Origin: Rotaria sp. Silwood1
Taxonomy: Eukaryota; Rotifera; Eurotatoria; Philodinida; Philodinidae
DNA length: 64,000 bases
Assembly: GCA_905250075.1 (NCBI GenBank)
Contig: CAJNOP010000059.1
Location: forward strand, 62,001 to 126,000
Reading direction: 5' to 3'
Shown: piece after piece, positions 26,641 through 38,280 of the stretch
How the letters are laid out: each line of letters opens with the position of its first letter
How positions within the stretch are numbered: the stretch's first letter is position 1
Notes under the pieces: model-generated
Told to the model about the DNA's origin: nothing
Database searches by the model: none
What the model saw: only the letters and a program-made list of their open reading frames with translations
Program-made: the position numbers and the translations under genes

Positions 26641-27855
26641 CAAGAAGAAACAACAAAGGTCTCATGATATTCAAATTCCATTATCGAATTTTCTGCAAAC
26701 TGCTCGTGATGCCAGCAGAGTTGTTAGAAAAATTCAGTTCAGTTCTTACGAACTGTTCGAGCAGTACTTCTTATGTGAGCTGATCTCCGCGAACAGTGCA
26801 TTAGCTTATTTGAATCGAGTTCATGAGCTGGAACTATCGTAGATATATTGCAGTAGAAACCGGATGTGCGCAGACGGGTACAAATATACAGATGTAGATC
26901 CCAGTGAAACTGTAAATGTGGTTATGATTTTGGTGATGAACCATTCTTTGGCAGTCGCGCGCACATAAATTCATGCGAGGAAAAATTTTGGTTTTTTTAG
27001 GTAAGGTACAGTCGTTTTCGAAGTTCTTAAATTGTAAGAATAAAGTATTTCGTAAGGGAGAAAAAAAAATACATTATCGATCAAAAGAGTTGTCGACGAA
27101 ACATGTTGACAAAAAACCTTTTGACAAAAAGGCGCCGACAAAGTAGTTGTCGACGAAATTACTGTCGACAAAGTGTGCTGTTGACGAATGATATACAATT
27201 CGTTTGGACAACAAGAAGAAGACCCTCTATGCAAAGAGTTACCTGAGATGTTATCGTTCCACAATAATTTCATATTTGGTTCACTTGTAAGGATAAAATC
27301 TAATTCAACGGATATTCTTATTTGTAGGATTCAATCTGAATATTTCAAAACGACAGAGTTTACTTCTCATGAACCTTTGGATTATTAAAAGAACCAAACT
27401 AAATATTAAAATCACTGTCGAACTAAGCAATATATTACTTATGAAACTGTCAATGAGATTTTTAGTAGTTCAAGCTAAATAAAAAGTCATCCAACAATCC
27501 ACACTCAGCCATACACAATAGCTAATACGTTCGATAAGTTTGACTGCTAAGTTCTGTAACTATCAATATACCTCGTTATTTATCACTGCACAGAGACATG
27601 GAAAATAGCATTGCTGAATTCTTACTCCAAAACTCGTATGATTGTTTATTATTTATCAAACATGGTCACTCATTTCAGTAGAGGGCTAGCGACGCTTAAG
27701 TCGTGCTACTTGTAGGTACTATATCTAGGGATGCAATGGTGACGATTAATTGTTCACCGTTCTACCGTAGTTATCGGAAAGCGGTAAAACGATCAAACTG
27801 TGAAGCGGTCTCCGACTGGACCGATCAAGCGCTAAAAATATCCACGGTCGGACCT

Positions 27856-27894
27856 GGTATGGGTGTGGATCTCTTATTTATCCACACCTATAAC
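27856..27894. repeat. Telomere-like hairpin island 1
   Basis: ATGGGTGTGGAT (27859-27870) pairs with ATCCACACCTAT around a nine-base loop. A further C-rich CACTCACACCCACC runs to 27910 and abuts the left end of the 850-bp foldback element. Same order (G-rich then C-rich) as the other islands. Confidence 0.6.
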
Positions 27895-27910
27895 CGCACT
27901 CACACCCACC

Positions 27911-28760
27911 CTAAGAGGATTCGTGCCGTTGCTGCTCGGTATAAGAGTTACGAACAGAACAAACAGTGTGGTAGATGGCGCCACCTTCTTTGTCTTAGTT
28001 TTTTCCTTTTTTTTATCTTAACTAATATAAACGTTTTTTTCAGTTGAACATTTGATTGCCAGCTTATCTTATTTATAACTGTTCACCCTAAAATTCTCAG
28101 GAGGATCCGACAGGGTTCGAGATATACAAAATTTGTGGTCTCTTTTCTTGGATAATCGCTTTTATTTGTTTCATCCACGAACACTTGGAAGATTTCTTCG
28201 GTCTCTCCCTTGATTTCATTGAAAAGAAAAAAAAATAGAATGAAAAAATATTTACACTGGTTTTATTAAACAAATAAATGAAAAAGTCTACAAGAAAAAC
28301 AATTGATTATTTAATGAATGTTTGAAGAAAGGCACTTATCAAAGTCTACTGATAATGATATTTTGGGGAAAAAACGACCGAAAGAAAGCTCCTACATCTA
28401 AGTAAATAATTCAAAAAACTGAATTTGATATAACAAAACAGTTATATTCTGTGGAGCGTAAAGAAAAACATTTTCTGTTTTCTTTGAAAATGTGTAGTAT
28501 GTTATGTGGTTATAACAGAACAATGAACAGAAGAACCCTTTCCTATCATTTAAACGCAAAGTCAGATTGACCTGGGAATTTTAGGGTGAACAGTCATACA
28601 TAAGGTAAGCTGGCAATCAAATGTTCAACTGAAAAAACGTTTATATTAGTTAAGATACAAAAAAGAAAAAAACTAAGACAAAGAAGGTGGTGCCATCTAC
28701 TATGCTACGTGTTCTGCTCGTAACTCTGATACCGAGCAGCAATGGCACCAATCATCTTAG
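27911..28760. mobile_element. 850-bp foldback element with ~190-bp terminal inverted repeats
   Basis: The left arm 27911-28101 and right arm 28571-28760 are reverse complements at roughly 90% identity by eye. Both start CTAAGA(G/T)GATT and share TTGCTGCTCGGTAT, ACTAATATAAACG, CATTTGATTGCCAGCTTA and TGTTCACCCTAAAATTC. The 470-bp middle has no convincing coding capacity. It is much younger than IR1-IR3. A non-autonomous DNA transposon or foldback is the best reading; no target-site duplication was seen. Confidence 0.75.
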
Positions 28761-29195
28761 ATAATTTATATGCATGATCAACCATAGCTAACAATAAGAT
28801 ATGAGCTCGAATGGTGCAAATCACTTGGGAATGTTTCCTCGTCAGTAAAATTACAGATACGGATACCCTTACAAGTATTTGTCCAGTTAGCGTACTTTTA
28901 TGGGTACTTTATGCAGTACCTACATCAGTATAATTACTGAGAACTTTCGAGATGCCCATTTTGAGTACCTTGTTAAGGCTTTGTCTGTACAGGGGTACCC
29001 TGAACTCAGTACTTCCTCTAGGGTGACGTCAATTTACACAGTGGGGTCGAAACTTTTGAAACACCCTTTATTTAATATTTTTAATGAAAAAAATCGAATA
29101 TGTCGTCGAATCCATTTCGTATTTTTTATTTTGAAGAAACTACAAAAACGAATATTGTTTTATTATTGGTATTGACATATTTCGATAATTGATTT

Positions 29196-31748
29196 CTAAA
29201 ACCAAGTAATCATAGCATCAGCTTGAACTTCATTGACTTTGGGTGGATGTTCTCGAAATTTTTTAATAGTAATATACCATATTTGAACCAAATGACATGA
29301 CATCAATACAATTAATGTCAAAACGATGACCCATGCCTAAGACAAAAAAAGCACAAAGGATGTCGAATCCTTGAAGTTAAGAAATTCTCACTCTCCACGA
29401 TTCAGGTACATCTGTTGTTAAGTGAGTGAGTCCATATTGCATGCAAGTGATCGCTCCTGCTGCTGTCCACATAACACCAATCAATCGACCAATATATGCA
29501 GATGGAAAACTAAAACAAAGCATAGAGAGAGAAATATTTGTTTTTTGGATTCAATAGTGTTGTGAACTATATTATACATATTTTTAGCTGCATCTTTCTG
29601 TCGAACATAGTCACAACTATTCTTTTATGACTTACAAAGTAGTAATGACTGCTTGTGAACCGGCTACAATTGCTGAGCGTGCAATATAGTTAAAAATTAA
29701 TGCAGGAATAATAAAAGCACTATTGACGAACATACAAATGATGCAGAATATTATATTTAAAATCCATGAACATGTTTGAGCAATCGAGGCATTCAAGATT
29801 TTTTGTTTTGAACCTAAGTATGGAATTTGATGATATGTATTTATGGCATTTCAAGCTTTCACACGTACTTCGACTTGCCCGAAATGAAAGAAGAAAACCA
29901 ACAATCGGACAAAGAGCAATATGAGATAATGATGCCATATTGAATGCAAATGTATACTTATCACCTACAATCAATTGATTTAATTAAAGTCATACTTTAG
30001 AATGGTGTCTGAGCTTTTGTTTTCAAAAGAGCATTGCCTATCAAATGCGTAATTGTGATTAAAATTTCGATGAATCAAGAAAAAAGAAGAATTTTTATCT
30101 CTCGTTTCTGCTTCGCAAATCAAAGAATACAAAAAAGAATAGGGGTGCCGAGATACTTTTTTTAAAAAGAGTGTATATTTTATGGTGTTTTTCTTCGTTT
30201 TGCTTGATTTTTAACTTTTGAACAAAATTTTATGTCAATACAATTCTAGCCAGCAAAACTTAGGCTTCAATTTAATATAAATACCATGCAAAATCGAACA
30301 ATATGTGTCTAGATTAATGGATATCTAAAATTATGCATTGGAAATTGCTTAATGAGATGAAGATTGTTCGTTATCCCATCTAGTACTTCATTGAAAAATA
30401 GATAATTATTACAAAGTTTTTAAACACATGAATCCTTTTGACTTTAATTACTTCGAGTCAATTTATGTCAAGTGAATTGTTTTTAGCGAGTTCAATCTTG
30501 ACTAGTTTTCAACAGCAAATGATTAAGAAGTAAAATAACTATTAGAAAAATATATTTACTTATTGTTTTATCATTATGATTGATATAATAAACCCATGGA
30601 TACCAAGTGACTGATAAAAGAATATTTGGCATTAATAAAAAGCTTAAGTAAAGAACAACCAAAATATATAAAGGATTTGTTAAATGTTCCCAAAGTCCAA
30701 TACGTCGATAAATTTTTTCATACCATTTTGTTTTAATCTGCACTTCTAGTATATATAAAAAATTAATAATGAAATGTAGAAGTTAAATTTGTCCATATTT
30801 TATTCTATTTACCATCTACTGGTGTCGTTTTAGTTTGTTCTAATTTTGTATCGAATGTATATCCAAGATTTAATATTGGAAATTTCCAATCGAGAAAAAG
30901 AAACGATGAGAAAAACATCAGTGCTCCAAATGACATCCATATATAAGATAATTGAGATAATGACGATTTATTATTATGAATTAAAATCTGAAAAAAATTT
31001 ACCATCTTGAAGTTAAACTGTGGTGAAAGAGTTACTTGAAAAACAGAATACCAAATTGATGCTGACAAAGTTGAACCAACCAGTAACGTTATTAGAAATG
31101 CTCGTACCGTTGAAAAATAATTAGCTGCTGTATAGCTCGTTATCTGTACGATTTTACCAGATAGTGCTGTGAATGACGTGTGAACAAACAACAATGAGTC
31201 TCGATTTGAAACAATCAAATATAAATAAAATCAGTAAGACAATTCTTTTTGTTTTAAAGAATACTTATCAGATTTAACAAGAGCCAATGCTAGCCATCCC
31301 ACAACATGAAATATTCTTAAAAAAAAGACAACTATTTAAAATTTGTACGTAGCCGAAAAATACATTTACATTCCGATTAATTTTGTAAAACGAGCACCGT
31401 ATATATCAATTAATATACCAACAAACACTGCTGGTAAATTAAAAAAAATTATACCTAAAGTCAATGCATTCTGGAAAAAAGCATCATCAAAATGAAGAGA
31501 ACGTTGAGTATTTCTGGAAGATTTACTTGGTATTGTTGTGTTTGTTGACTACAACCTTGTTCTGTTGAATTAGTTGTATTCAATAATTGACAATAACTGC
31601 TATAGACTCCATATTTTGGTAATACTTTGAAAAGCGCTGGAAATCCAAAAATATTCCCAGTGGTTAGATTCACTTCAATTACAAGCCAGATAACACCTAT
31701 CCATTTTCGCCATTGATTTATAGTGGTTCTATTAATGCTTAAGTTCAT
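29196..31748 (-). CDS. SLC43-family (LAT3/LAT4/SLC43A3-like) transporter
   Basis: Ten exons on the minus strand: 31527-31748, 31370-31470, 31265-31315, about 31036-31199, 30813-30987, 30560-30745, 29869-29964, 29636-29813, 29392-29509, 29196-29336. It is a multi-pass membrane protein of the major facilitator superfamily. The order of segments follows SLC43A3: N-terminal TGNIFGFPALF, DIYGARFTKLIG in the first cytoplasmic loop, a long central loop, YTFAFNMAS, then FPSAYIGRLIG before the last helices. SLC43 members carry large neutral amino acids or purine bases. All junctions keep frame except exon 3 to exon 4: exon 3 ends in phase 2, but both usable acceptors (31200 and the CACAG near 31173) need phase 1. 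That is a one-base discrepancy: sequencing error, allelic frameshift or unrecognised splice. Substrate cannot be predicted. Confidence 0.8.
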
Positions 31749-33100
31749 CTATTAATAGAATACATTGAACTTAACATATAGATGAGCAAAATATTAAATA
31801 CGAGAGCATACATTCAGTGAAAAATAATGAAAGTGAAGCATTATAGTGACTAAGCCTGACAATACATGTATGTCCAATGCGGACAAATACGCGACAATTC
31901 CATTCATATGAGCTAGAGTCGGTGATGAATTCTTTTTATAAGAACGTTTATGTAACTTTTCAAGGACTATCTGGGAGTGCTACTTATAACTCATCTAGAC
32001 CTATCTTGGGGCGCATCCGTATAATTTTTTTGGGGCAACTTAAAAGCCATTCCACGATATAGGATCACTAAATTCACCATAGAATAAAAGCCCCGTCATA
32101 TGGTTATAACTTTTCAAACATATCAGAGGTCTATTCTGTCCAAAATGGATACAAAATACACAATTTTTAAAAAGTTGGATAAATTAGCTCGCTGCTTCTC
32201 AACGTTTAATTGTAACTCAGTTTATGTGCTTAGCTTTCCTTGCGTTGCATGTTTTCTTAACAGACAAATAAACGTTTTCTCAACTGATGAAAAACGTGGA
32301 CACATATGCATATATCAAACATAGTTGTCTAAGAGCTGTTGGATGGAAATTCGCATGCAATAATACCGATCTGTTAGATTTTTCTTTCTTGTCGGATTAT
32401 GTACAACTGAAAAATGAGATTTCTCAACAAGCTGAAGTAAGACCGGTATTAATTACACGAGAGTATAAGCTTTGAACTATCCATCGCTAAAAAAATGTTT
32501 AGGTCAAAAAATTAGACGCAATCGTATAGAAAATTGTGTCTAAGAAGTCTTACATCAAAGCGTACTATAGCAGAAGTATATCAATATTAAAGACTGAAAA
32601 CGAATCGAATCCTAACTTATTTTCGCAAATTTAGTCGACTGCAGTCAAACCTGAAATTTAAAAGTTTAATATTAGCATACAAATGTGTTAATCAGTATGA
32701 ACTGATAACAATATCAACGCTAACGTGATACCTCTGATTATTCGAGAATCAAGTTTTGACCTATCGTCTACTTTTGATTAAGTGGAATTAGTGCTACAGG
32801 AATTGAACCGAAATTGAACTGATTTTCAATGACAGACTGAACAGAACTCATTTGGATACATTAGAGCTGGACAGTAAAAGACTTCTGAATGGCTGAACTT
32901 TCGGAAGAGTTGACCGATTAGAGAGTGTTGTAGAGTATATCATGCTTACAATCTCCTAAAGCTGGCTGTCTCCAACCAGTTCTAGTTCTCCGCTTCGGAA
33001 ACTTGATTCAACAAGAAACAGAGAGCTACTACTCAGACTGGCCGGAATGTGGACCCAGAACAATGCCACCGAGCGAGAGCTTTATAAGGAAAACATCTGA
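31749..33100. other. Intergenic, no supported gene
   Basis: 1.35 kb. Short open frames at 31877-32475 lack recognisable domains and codon-like structure. Several GC-richer patches near 32800-33080 suggest old inserted sequence. Nothing definite. Confidence 0.35.
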
Positions 33101-33897
33101 TTAACCCTTTAAGTACCATGACTCTGTCAGTGATAGAAATTTCTATAAGTTGTCACATTTAAGACACGCGTAGTTAGAGTCCGTCCGGGTTCGAGTCTAA
33201 AAGTTTTACTTTGACTGGGTTCAGGTCTGAAGGAAACTTTGTTGCATATAATATGTTTTGAATCTTTTTAAAGTTGCTCGTTTTATAAAAAAAAAAAGAA
33301 ATCAAATTTATTTAGAAAATAGATAAAAAACAAGAAAACTCTTTTTGACTACACTATCTAAACCACTTTATCATTATGTTAGGATCCAAAAAATTGAAGC
33401 GGTCGAGTCCGAGTTCAAAAACTCTTGGACCTGAAGGGATCTACCCCTATTACACTACTAATATTTTCATCAAAAGTTCCAAAAAAATCTTTAAAATCAT
33501 TTTCGATCCATATCCACACTTTCCCACAGGAATCTCCATGTGAGGTACGGGTGTGAATCAAAATTTGATACGAAAGCTGTCTTCAAATAAACCTTCGGGA
33601 TATCACTAGAAGTCATTACTAATTTCATTCCAACACGAAAATGATGTGAATAGCAAAATGAGATTATTTGACATTCTTCTTTTTAGAGTAGAGGTAGTGT
33701 TTTAAATATCCACCAGGCTTGCTGTATAAATTATCTCAATAAGGTCAATAATTCTTGCACCGGTGTATGCACCGAAGTCTCTTCTATGTCGTAGCGAAAA
33801 CTGCATTTCGATATCCTTTCGCATTCCTGAGTCATTTAAAATTTATGAAATTTGAAAAAGTGGAGCTTATAGGCCCTGCTGGTACTTAAAGGGTCAA
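33101..33897. mobile_element. piggyBac-type MITE (789 bp)
   Basis: Left boundary TTAA (33101-33104) followed by CCCTTTAAGTACCA; right boundary TGGTACTTAAAGGG (33880-33893) followed by TCAA. Terminal inverted repeats starting CCC next to a TTAA target are the hallmark of piggyBac elements; the right flank has one substitution (TCAA). Subterminal CTATAAGTTGTCACAT and CTATAAGCTCCACTTT also correspond. No transposase is inside, so it would need one supplied in trans. Confidence 0.7.
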
Positions 33898-35591
33898 CTG
33901 GAACTCCTGCAGGAAAAGTCTGATTAGTCAAGATCTAAGTAGTAAAATCCCGTCAATGGTTGAGTTGCCAGCATTAAAAAACACCTTATATTAAATAGCT
34001 GCTCTAAATTCTCAAATATATGTGTACATGTGACCTTACACGTGCAAGAAAACATACACATAAGCACACAAACTCCTTTTATTTCATACGAACCTTCTTT
34101 CAGTCGAGAAAGTATTTAGTAGAAGTATTTATTTACATTATCTATATGAAAAAAAAATTGAATCTCGTTATACTACTAATGAAACAATCAGATCATTTGG
34201 TTGAATTGAAGCAGAGATATCTCAATTCTTTTATCTTCATATTATTTATGGCTCACCTGCGTATTGCTTATTTCATAGTTTATATATGCAACGCATCTCA
34301 TCTCACTCAGTAGTGTAGAGAGAAAGAGCGAGTTTCAAACGCTATTGTTTGCATATTGCCTATGTATTCATGCTTCGTTGATTTTTCTTTTACTTATATC
34401 TTTATTATTCATTCATATATTGTGAGAAAGCCATACAATATAAGATATGTGATCCTTCTTAACTATCATACTGAGCATTATGGCGCAGTATCTCAAATAA
34501 GAGTATAAAAACATGAATGGTAATATTACAAAATATTCTAGAATTCAACGACATTAGTTCGATGTCTGTAGGACGTCAGAGAAAGCAAAAAACAAAGGAA
34601 ACTCAATTTTTATTGTTTGTTCTAAGTTAAATTATTTAGAGAAAAAAAGAAGTCATATTAGTTGATACTTCTCATTCGCAAAAGCAAACTTGTTCCAGTA
34701 TAATAATCATTACATTACATCTGATGATTATTCACACACAGTAAGTAAGTAATTCGTCTCGATTTCATTTTTACTATTGGTTAGTATATTTTAGAATCGA
34801 ACCAAGTCTCAGTAAAAATTCATCATTGCTCTTCTACAATATTAGTACGAGCATGTTTCTTTGCAGCAACATATATGAGTGATTTCTACTCTTCCGATAG
34901 TGTTTATGATGAAAATAGCAAAGAAACAACTGAATCAATGCTATGAAAAAACCTGTTGTCTTATTATTGTTAAAAATATAAAGGAACAGCTATTTTTCTT
35001 ATTGTTCTAATTCGCAGATTTTAGAAGTGCAGAAACTTGGTTGTCCAGAAATCTTCCAAATAAGAGTGGTCAAATAAATGTAGAAAATCCATACTAAGTA
35101 CTAACTAAATGTACACAAAATATTAAGTTGATAGTTGCAACAATGAAAAGAATTGCCGCTGATCCTATTGTTTTACTGCTGTGGGTTCCCTTAAATTTGC
35201 CGCTGTCTGAATACGTTTTTCTAGGTGTATTTGTTATGCCGACAGCTAAAGTACATTCTTGCACGACACTAGTTTACAAATGTCCAGTTGGCCCTTCTCT
35301 ATGATGTAGTAATCGTGTTCCTTACGTCATTGCTTGCATGTTTCTTACTGTTTGTTTTATCATATCCTCTTTCCGTTCTTCTATCGGATGTTCGATATTC
35401 TTTCTATCTTTCTTGTTTCTATTTAAGCTTTTGCCCTACCAGTTGACAGAATAATGTTATCTAATAAATTTTGCTTATTAATTTACGTATGTTAATGCGT
35501 TCTGAAACACTTATTATTCTATTTAATATGTAGTCTATGAAATTTCAGATTATACTCATTGTCTGAACTCTTTGATAAAGAGTACACTATT
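33898..35591. other. Intergenic upstream of the amidohydrolase
   Basis: 1.7 kb of AT-rich sequence with no supported gene. An AG at 35548-35549 before the amidohydrolase could end a 5' UTR intron. Confidence 0.4.
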
Positions 35592-36284
35592 ATGAATACA
35601 AATGATACTATAATTGTCGAAGCTGAACCATATCCATTCGAATTTATTCCAAAGCAATGTGCATTACTGATTATTGATATGCAGCGTGACTTTTTAGAAC
35701 CTGATGGTTTCGGTGCAATGCTTAATAATGACGTGACACAACTTCGCCGAACAATTGAACCAAACCAAAAGTTACTGGAAGCTTGGCGTGCTGCTGATTT
35801 ACAGATTATACATACTCGTGAAGGTCATCGTTCAGATTTGTCCGATCTTCCAATAACTAAGAAGATTCGTGGTCGAAATAAACTCTCCATTGGTGATGTT
35901 GGTCCAATGGGTCGTATTTTGGTACGAGGTGAACCTGGCCATGATATCATTCCACAACTCTATCCATTACCGGGTGAACCAATCATTGACAAGCCAGGCA
36001 AAGGTGCATTCTATGCCACAGACTTACATGCTATTCTTCAGAACCAAAATATTAAGCAATTAATTGTCACTGGTGTCACAACTGAAGTATGCGTCAGTAC
36101 CACTGTACGCGAAGCCAATGATAGAGGATACAACTGTCTTGTTCTCGAAGATTGTGTCGGATCGTACTTTCCCAAGTTTCAGGAAGCTGCTCTGGATATG
36201 ATCAAGGCACAAGGAGGTATTTTTGGTTGGGTATCACAATCAGACAAGGTGCTCGCCGCGCTTAAATCATATCTTCACCGCTAA
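35592..36284 (+). CDS. Isochorismatase-like cysteine amidohydrolase (biuret/ureidoacrylate hydrolase type)
   Basis: Intronless, 230 aa from ATG 35592. Isochorismatase superfamily with the Asp-Lys-Cys catalytic triad: Asp29 in LLIIDMQRDF, Lys134 in IIDKPGKGAF and Cys167 in GVTTEVCV, the TT of which normally forms the cis-peptide. Further signatures are HTREGHR (74-80), GRILVRGEPGHDI (107-119) and QGGIFGW (207-213). Such enzymes cut amide bonds in small ureido compounds to release ammonia. The sequence is strikingly like bacterial members. The gene is noticeably richer in G and C than its flanks and lacks introns, unlike every long gene around it, and it lies among subtelomeric repeats; bacterial or fungal horizontal origin is the likely explanation (inference). 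All catalytic residues are intact. The precise substrate is unknown. Confidence 0.88.
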   Translation: MNTNDTIIVEAEPYPFEFIPKQCALLIIDMQRDFLEPDGFGAMLNNDVTQLRRTIEPNQKLLEAWRAADLQIIHTREGHRSDLSDLPITKKIRGRNKLSIGDVGPMGRILVRGEPGHDIIPQLYPLPGEPIIDKPGKGAFYATDLHAILQNQNIKQLIVTGVTTEVCVSTTVREANDRGYNCLVLEDCVGSYFPKFQEAALDMIKAQGGIFGWVSQSDKVLAALKSYLHR

Positions 36285-37086
36285 TAGTTCTTCATTCCAA
36301 AAAAGTGACTATTGCATAATTTAAATTGCATGCATTCGCAAAATCAGAATCTTTTAAATAAAAGCTCATACGATACAAGTTTATAATGAGTTTTTTTTTT
36401 TTGAATTCTGTAAAAGAAAAGTAGATCGCTGAAGAGCTATCAGGATTTATGCAACCTTCTAGTTCTATATTTGGACAGATATAGTACAATCTATGTGTAG
36501 AAGAACAAAGCTTTGATTTAAATAAGTACTGAAGTGTTTATGGTAATATCTAAAAAAGTCGTGAAAAGAGAATTCTACACCTAAAAAAATCCGGAGGATA
36601 ATCAATCTTTGCACTAAAATAAAATGTTCGATAAACTCTTGAAGGGTTTATGACAATGGGGATATGTGACACATACTTAAGGATTTATTACTTAACTTTT
36701 TCATCCAAAAGATTTATTATTCTACGCCGAATGGTAGATTGTTCTACGATTAGAGAAAAAGGATTTGTTATTCTACGTTTAATCGTTGATTATGCTACGT
36801 TTCCACCAGAAAGTTTATGAGTATTTACATAACGAAAAGTTAGTATACGATGATAGCAGGTCTTACCATAATCGTTCTTTTTAGATTCATTAAGTAAGAA
36901 GATGATATTATATATGTTTAGCCGTTTGTTGTTGTTATCTGCGATCACTTCTTTGAGAGATCGTTAACGTTTTTCTGAAATGATTTCGATTGTGACACAT
37001 CGATGACCTCATATATCCAACAATTCTGCGATTAGTTAAACAAACCCGGTATACGTGAGCCACTTATGTAAAGAAAAGGATTACAG
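36285..37086. other. Intergenic
   Basis: 0.8 kb. A loosely repeated GATTTATTATTCTACG motif occurs around 36700-36800. No gene signal. Confidence 0.35.
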
Positions 37087-37538
37087 ATGGATTATTATGT
37101 ATCAAAATGTACACCTGAAAGAATTGCACAATATGCTTTGTTAATGGAACTAGATGATTCGAATAGTGGCCCAATAACAGAAACAAGTTTTCCTGAAACT
37201 AGCTTCGATTCAAATTTAAATATATTAATTATTACAAATGAGTGAATTCTACTTTCATTACCTGTCAATTTCACAAAATTCTCAATTTGCTTCCACATAG
37301 CTTAAACAACAATAGCAACGCCGAAGAAATACTATCATTATTGTTAAACTATCAAAATCCGACAGTATATCGTCGAAAACGATCAAAAAGACTTACAAAT
37401 GTAATAAACGAGAACAAGAAATCATTTATATCTGACGATGACAATAACCACGAAGATACTCAAAATGATACTACTCCATTCACTGATACGAAATCAAATT
37501 GTCGCCATCGACAAAACAAACACAAACGTTGCTGTTAG
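37087..37538 (+). CDS. Two-exon gene of unknown function (130 aa)
   Basis: Exon 1 37087-37241 (ATG just after TTACAG) and exon 2 37301-37538 join across a 59-bp GT-AG intron and keep frame, giving 130 aa. The N-terminal part reads KCTPERIAQYALLMELDD and the second exon NAEEILSLLLNYQNPTVYRRK; both look like short amphipathic helices. A basic RRKRSKR cluster could be a nuclear localisation signal, followed by an acidic Asp/Asn stretch and a Cys/His/Lys-rich end. I do not recognise a family. Upstream exons are possible because the ATG follows a good acceptor. The coherent splice and codon use argue that it is real. Confidence 0.5.
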
Positions 37539-38280
37539 AGTATACTTCTTCAATAAACGATATTCATTACAATTTTTTTTCTCTTTATCTTTCACGTATT
37601 TTTCTGAAAAAAAAGCCTCACAAAAACTGAAACCGACATAAACCACTATTGTTTTTCTTGTCTATTTTTTCACATGAAAAACAATAAAAGCATCCATATA
37701 TATATGTACACTAATTCTGTAAATTAGTTTTTATAACTATCAAAGCCAACAGGCCCAATACTCACATAATACAAATAGATCATGCACAAAGCATACATTC
37801 TTTCAATCAGTCAATTTCACCATCTTACAAACAATTCCATCATACAAAAAAAATCACATCAGCTAAAAAACATTCTAACACTTCACTTAACGCCTATCTC
37901 ATTATTCACTAAATTCAATCATCAATCCACAAAACGTCAACCTTGCCATAACATCGGGACAGAACCCTTTTAACTGTTCCACTTTCATATCAACATATGC
38001 ACTCAACAGAATGATACTAACAAAAATACCTAAAATACAAACCAATTCTTTATTTCATCCGAAAACCGTTTCAATCGGACATCCAATAAACTCTGGCATT
38101 AAAACAATAACCTTGCATCGATTCAAAAACAACATAATTATCCAGGTTAGTTTATTTTCTTTTCTTTTGTATAGGCGAGTTATCCCAATGATCATTCAAC
38201 ATCTTCCGATAGTTATCGTTTAAAAAATAATTAGCTAGCGTCTTTTTCATACTTCTTCGTTTTGTGATCCTCACCTTTAG
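37539..38280. other. Strand-skewed, G-poor region
   Basis: Between about 37690 and 38140 the plus strand is rich in A and C and strikingly poor in G, with short open frames that do not connect. No family recognised; possibly the remains of a mobile or foreign gene. Confidence 0.35.

Larger units (their letters stand above)
25880..27196. mobile_element. Putative non-autonomous element with GTCGACAA subterminal repeats
   Basis: The left end (25880-25940) contains ATATCGTTCGTCGACAAC with further TTTCGCCGACA and TTTCGTGGACA units. The right end (27077-27196) contains several AGTTGTCGACGAAA-type units in the opposite orientation and finishes as the complement of ATATCATTCGTCAAC. The enclosed 1.1 kb is richer in GC than its surroundings and has no transposase. 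Inverted subterminal tandem motifs suggest a DNA transposon derivative. No target-site duplication was identified. Confidence 0.5.

Noticed and set aside
26472-26783. 103-aa ORF
   Set aside because: Created by the 21-bp degenerate repeat; no domain and no splice context.
33180-33200. GGTTCGAGTCT resembling a tRNA B box
   Set aside because: No A box or cloverleaf could be formed around it; it lies inside the piggyBac-type MITE.
35869-36063. 64-aa ORF inside the amidohydrolase
   Set aside because: Alternative-frame shadow of a gene with all catalytic motifs intact.
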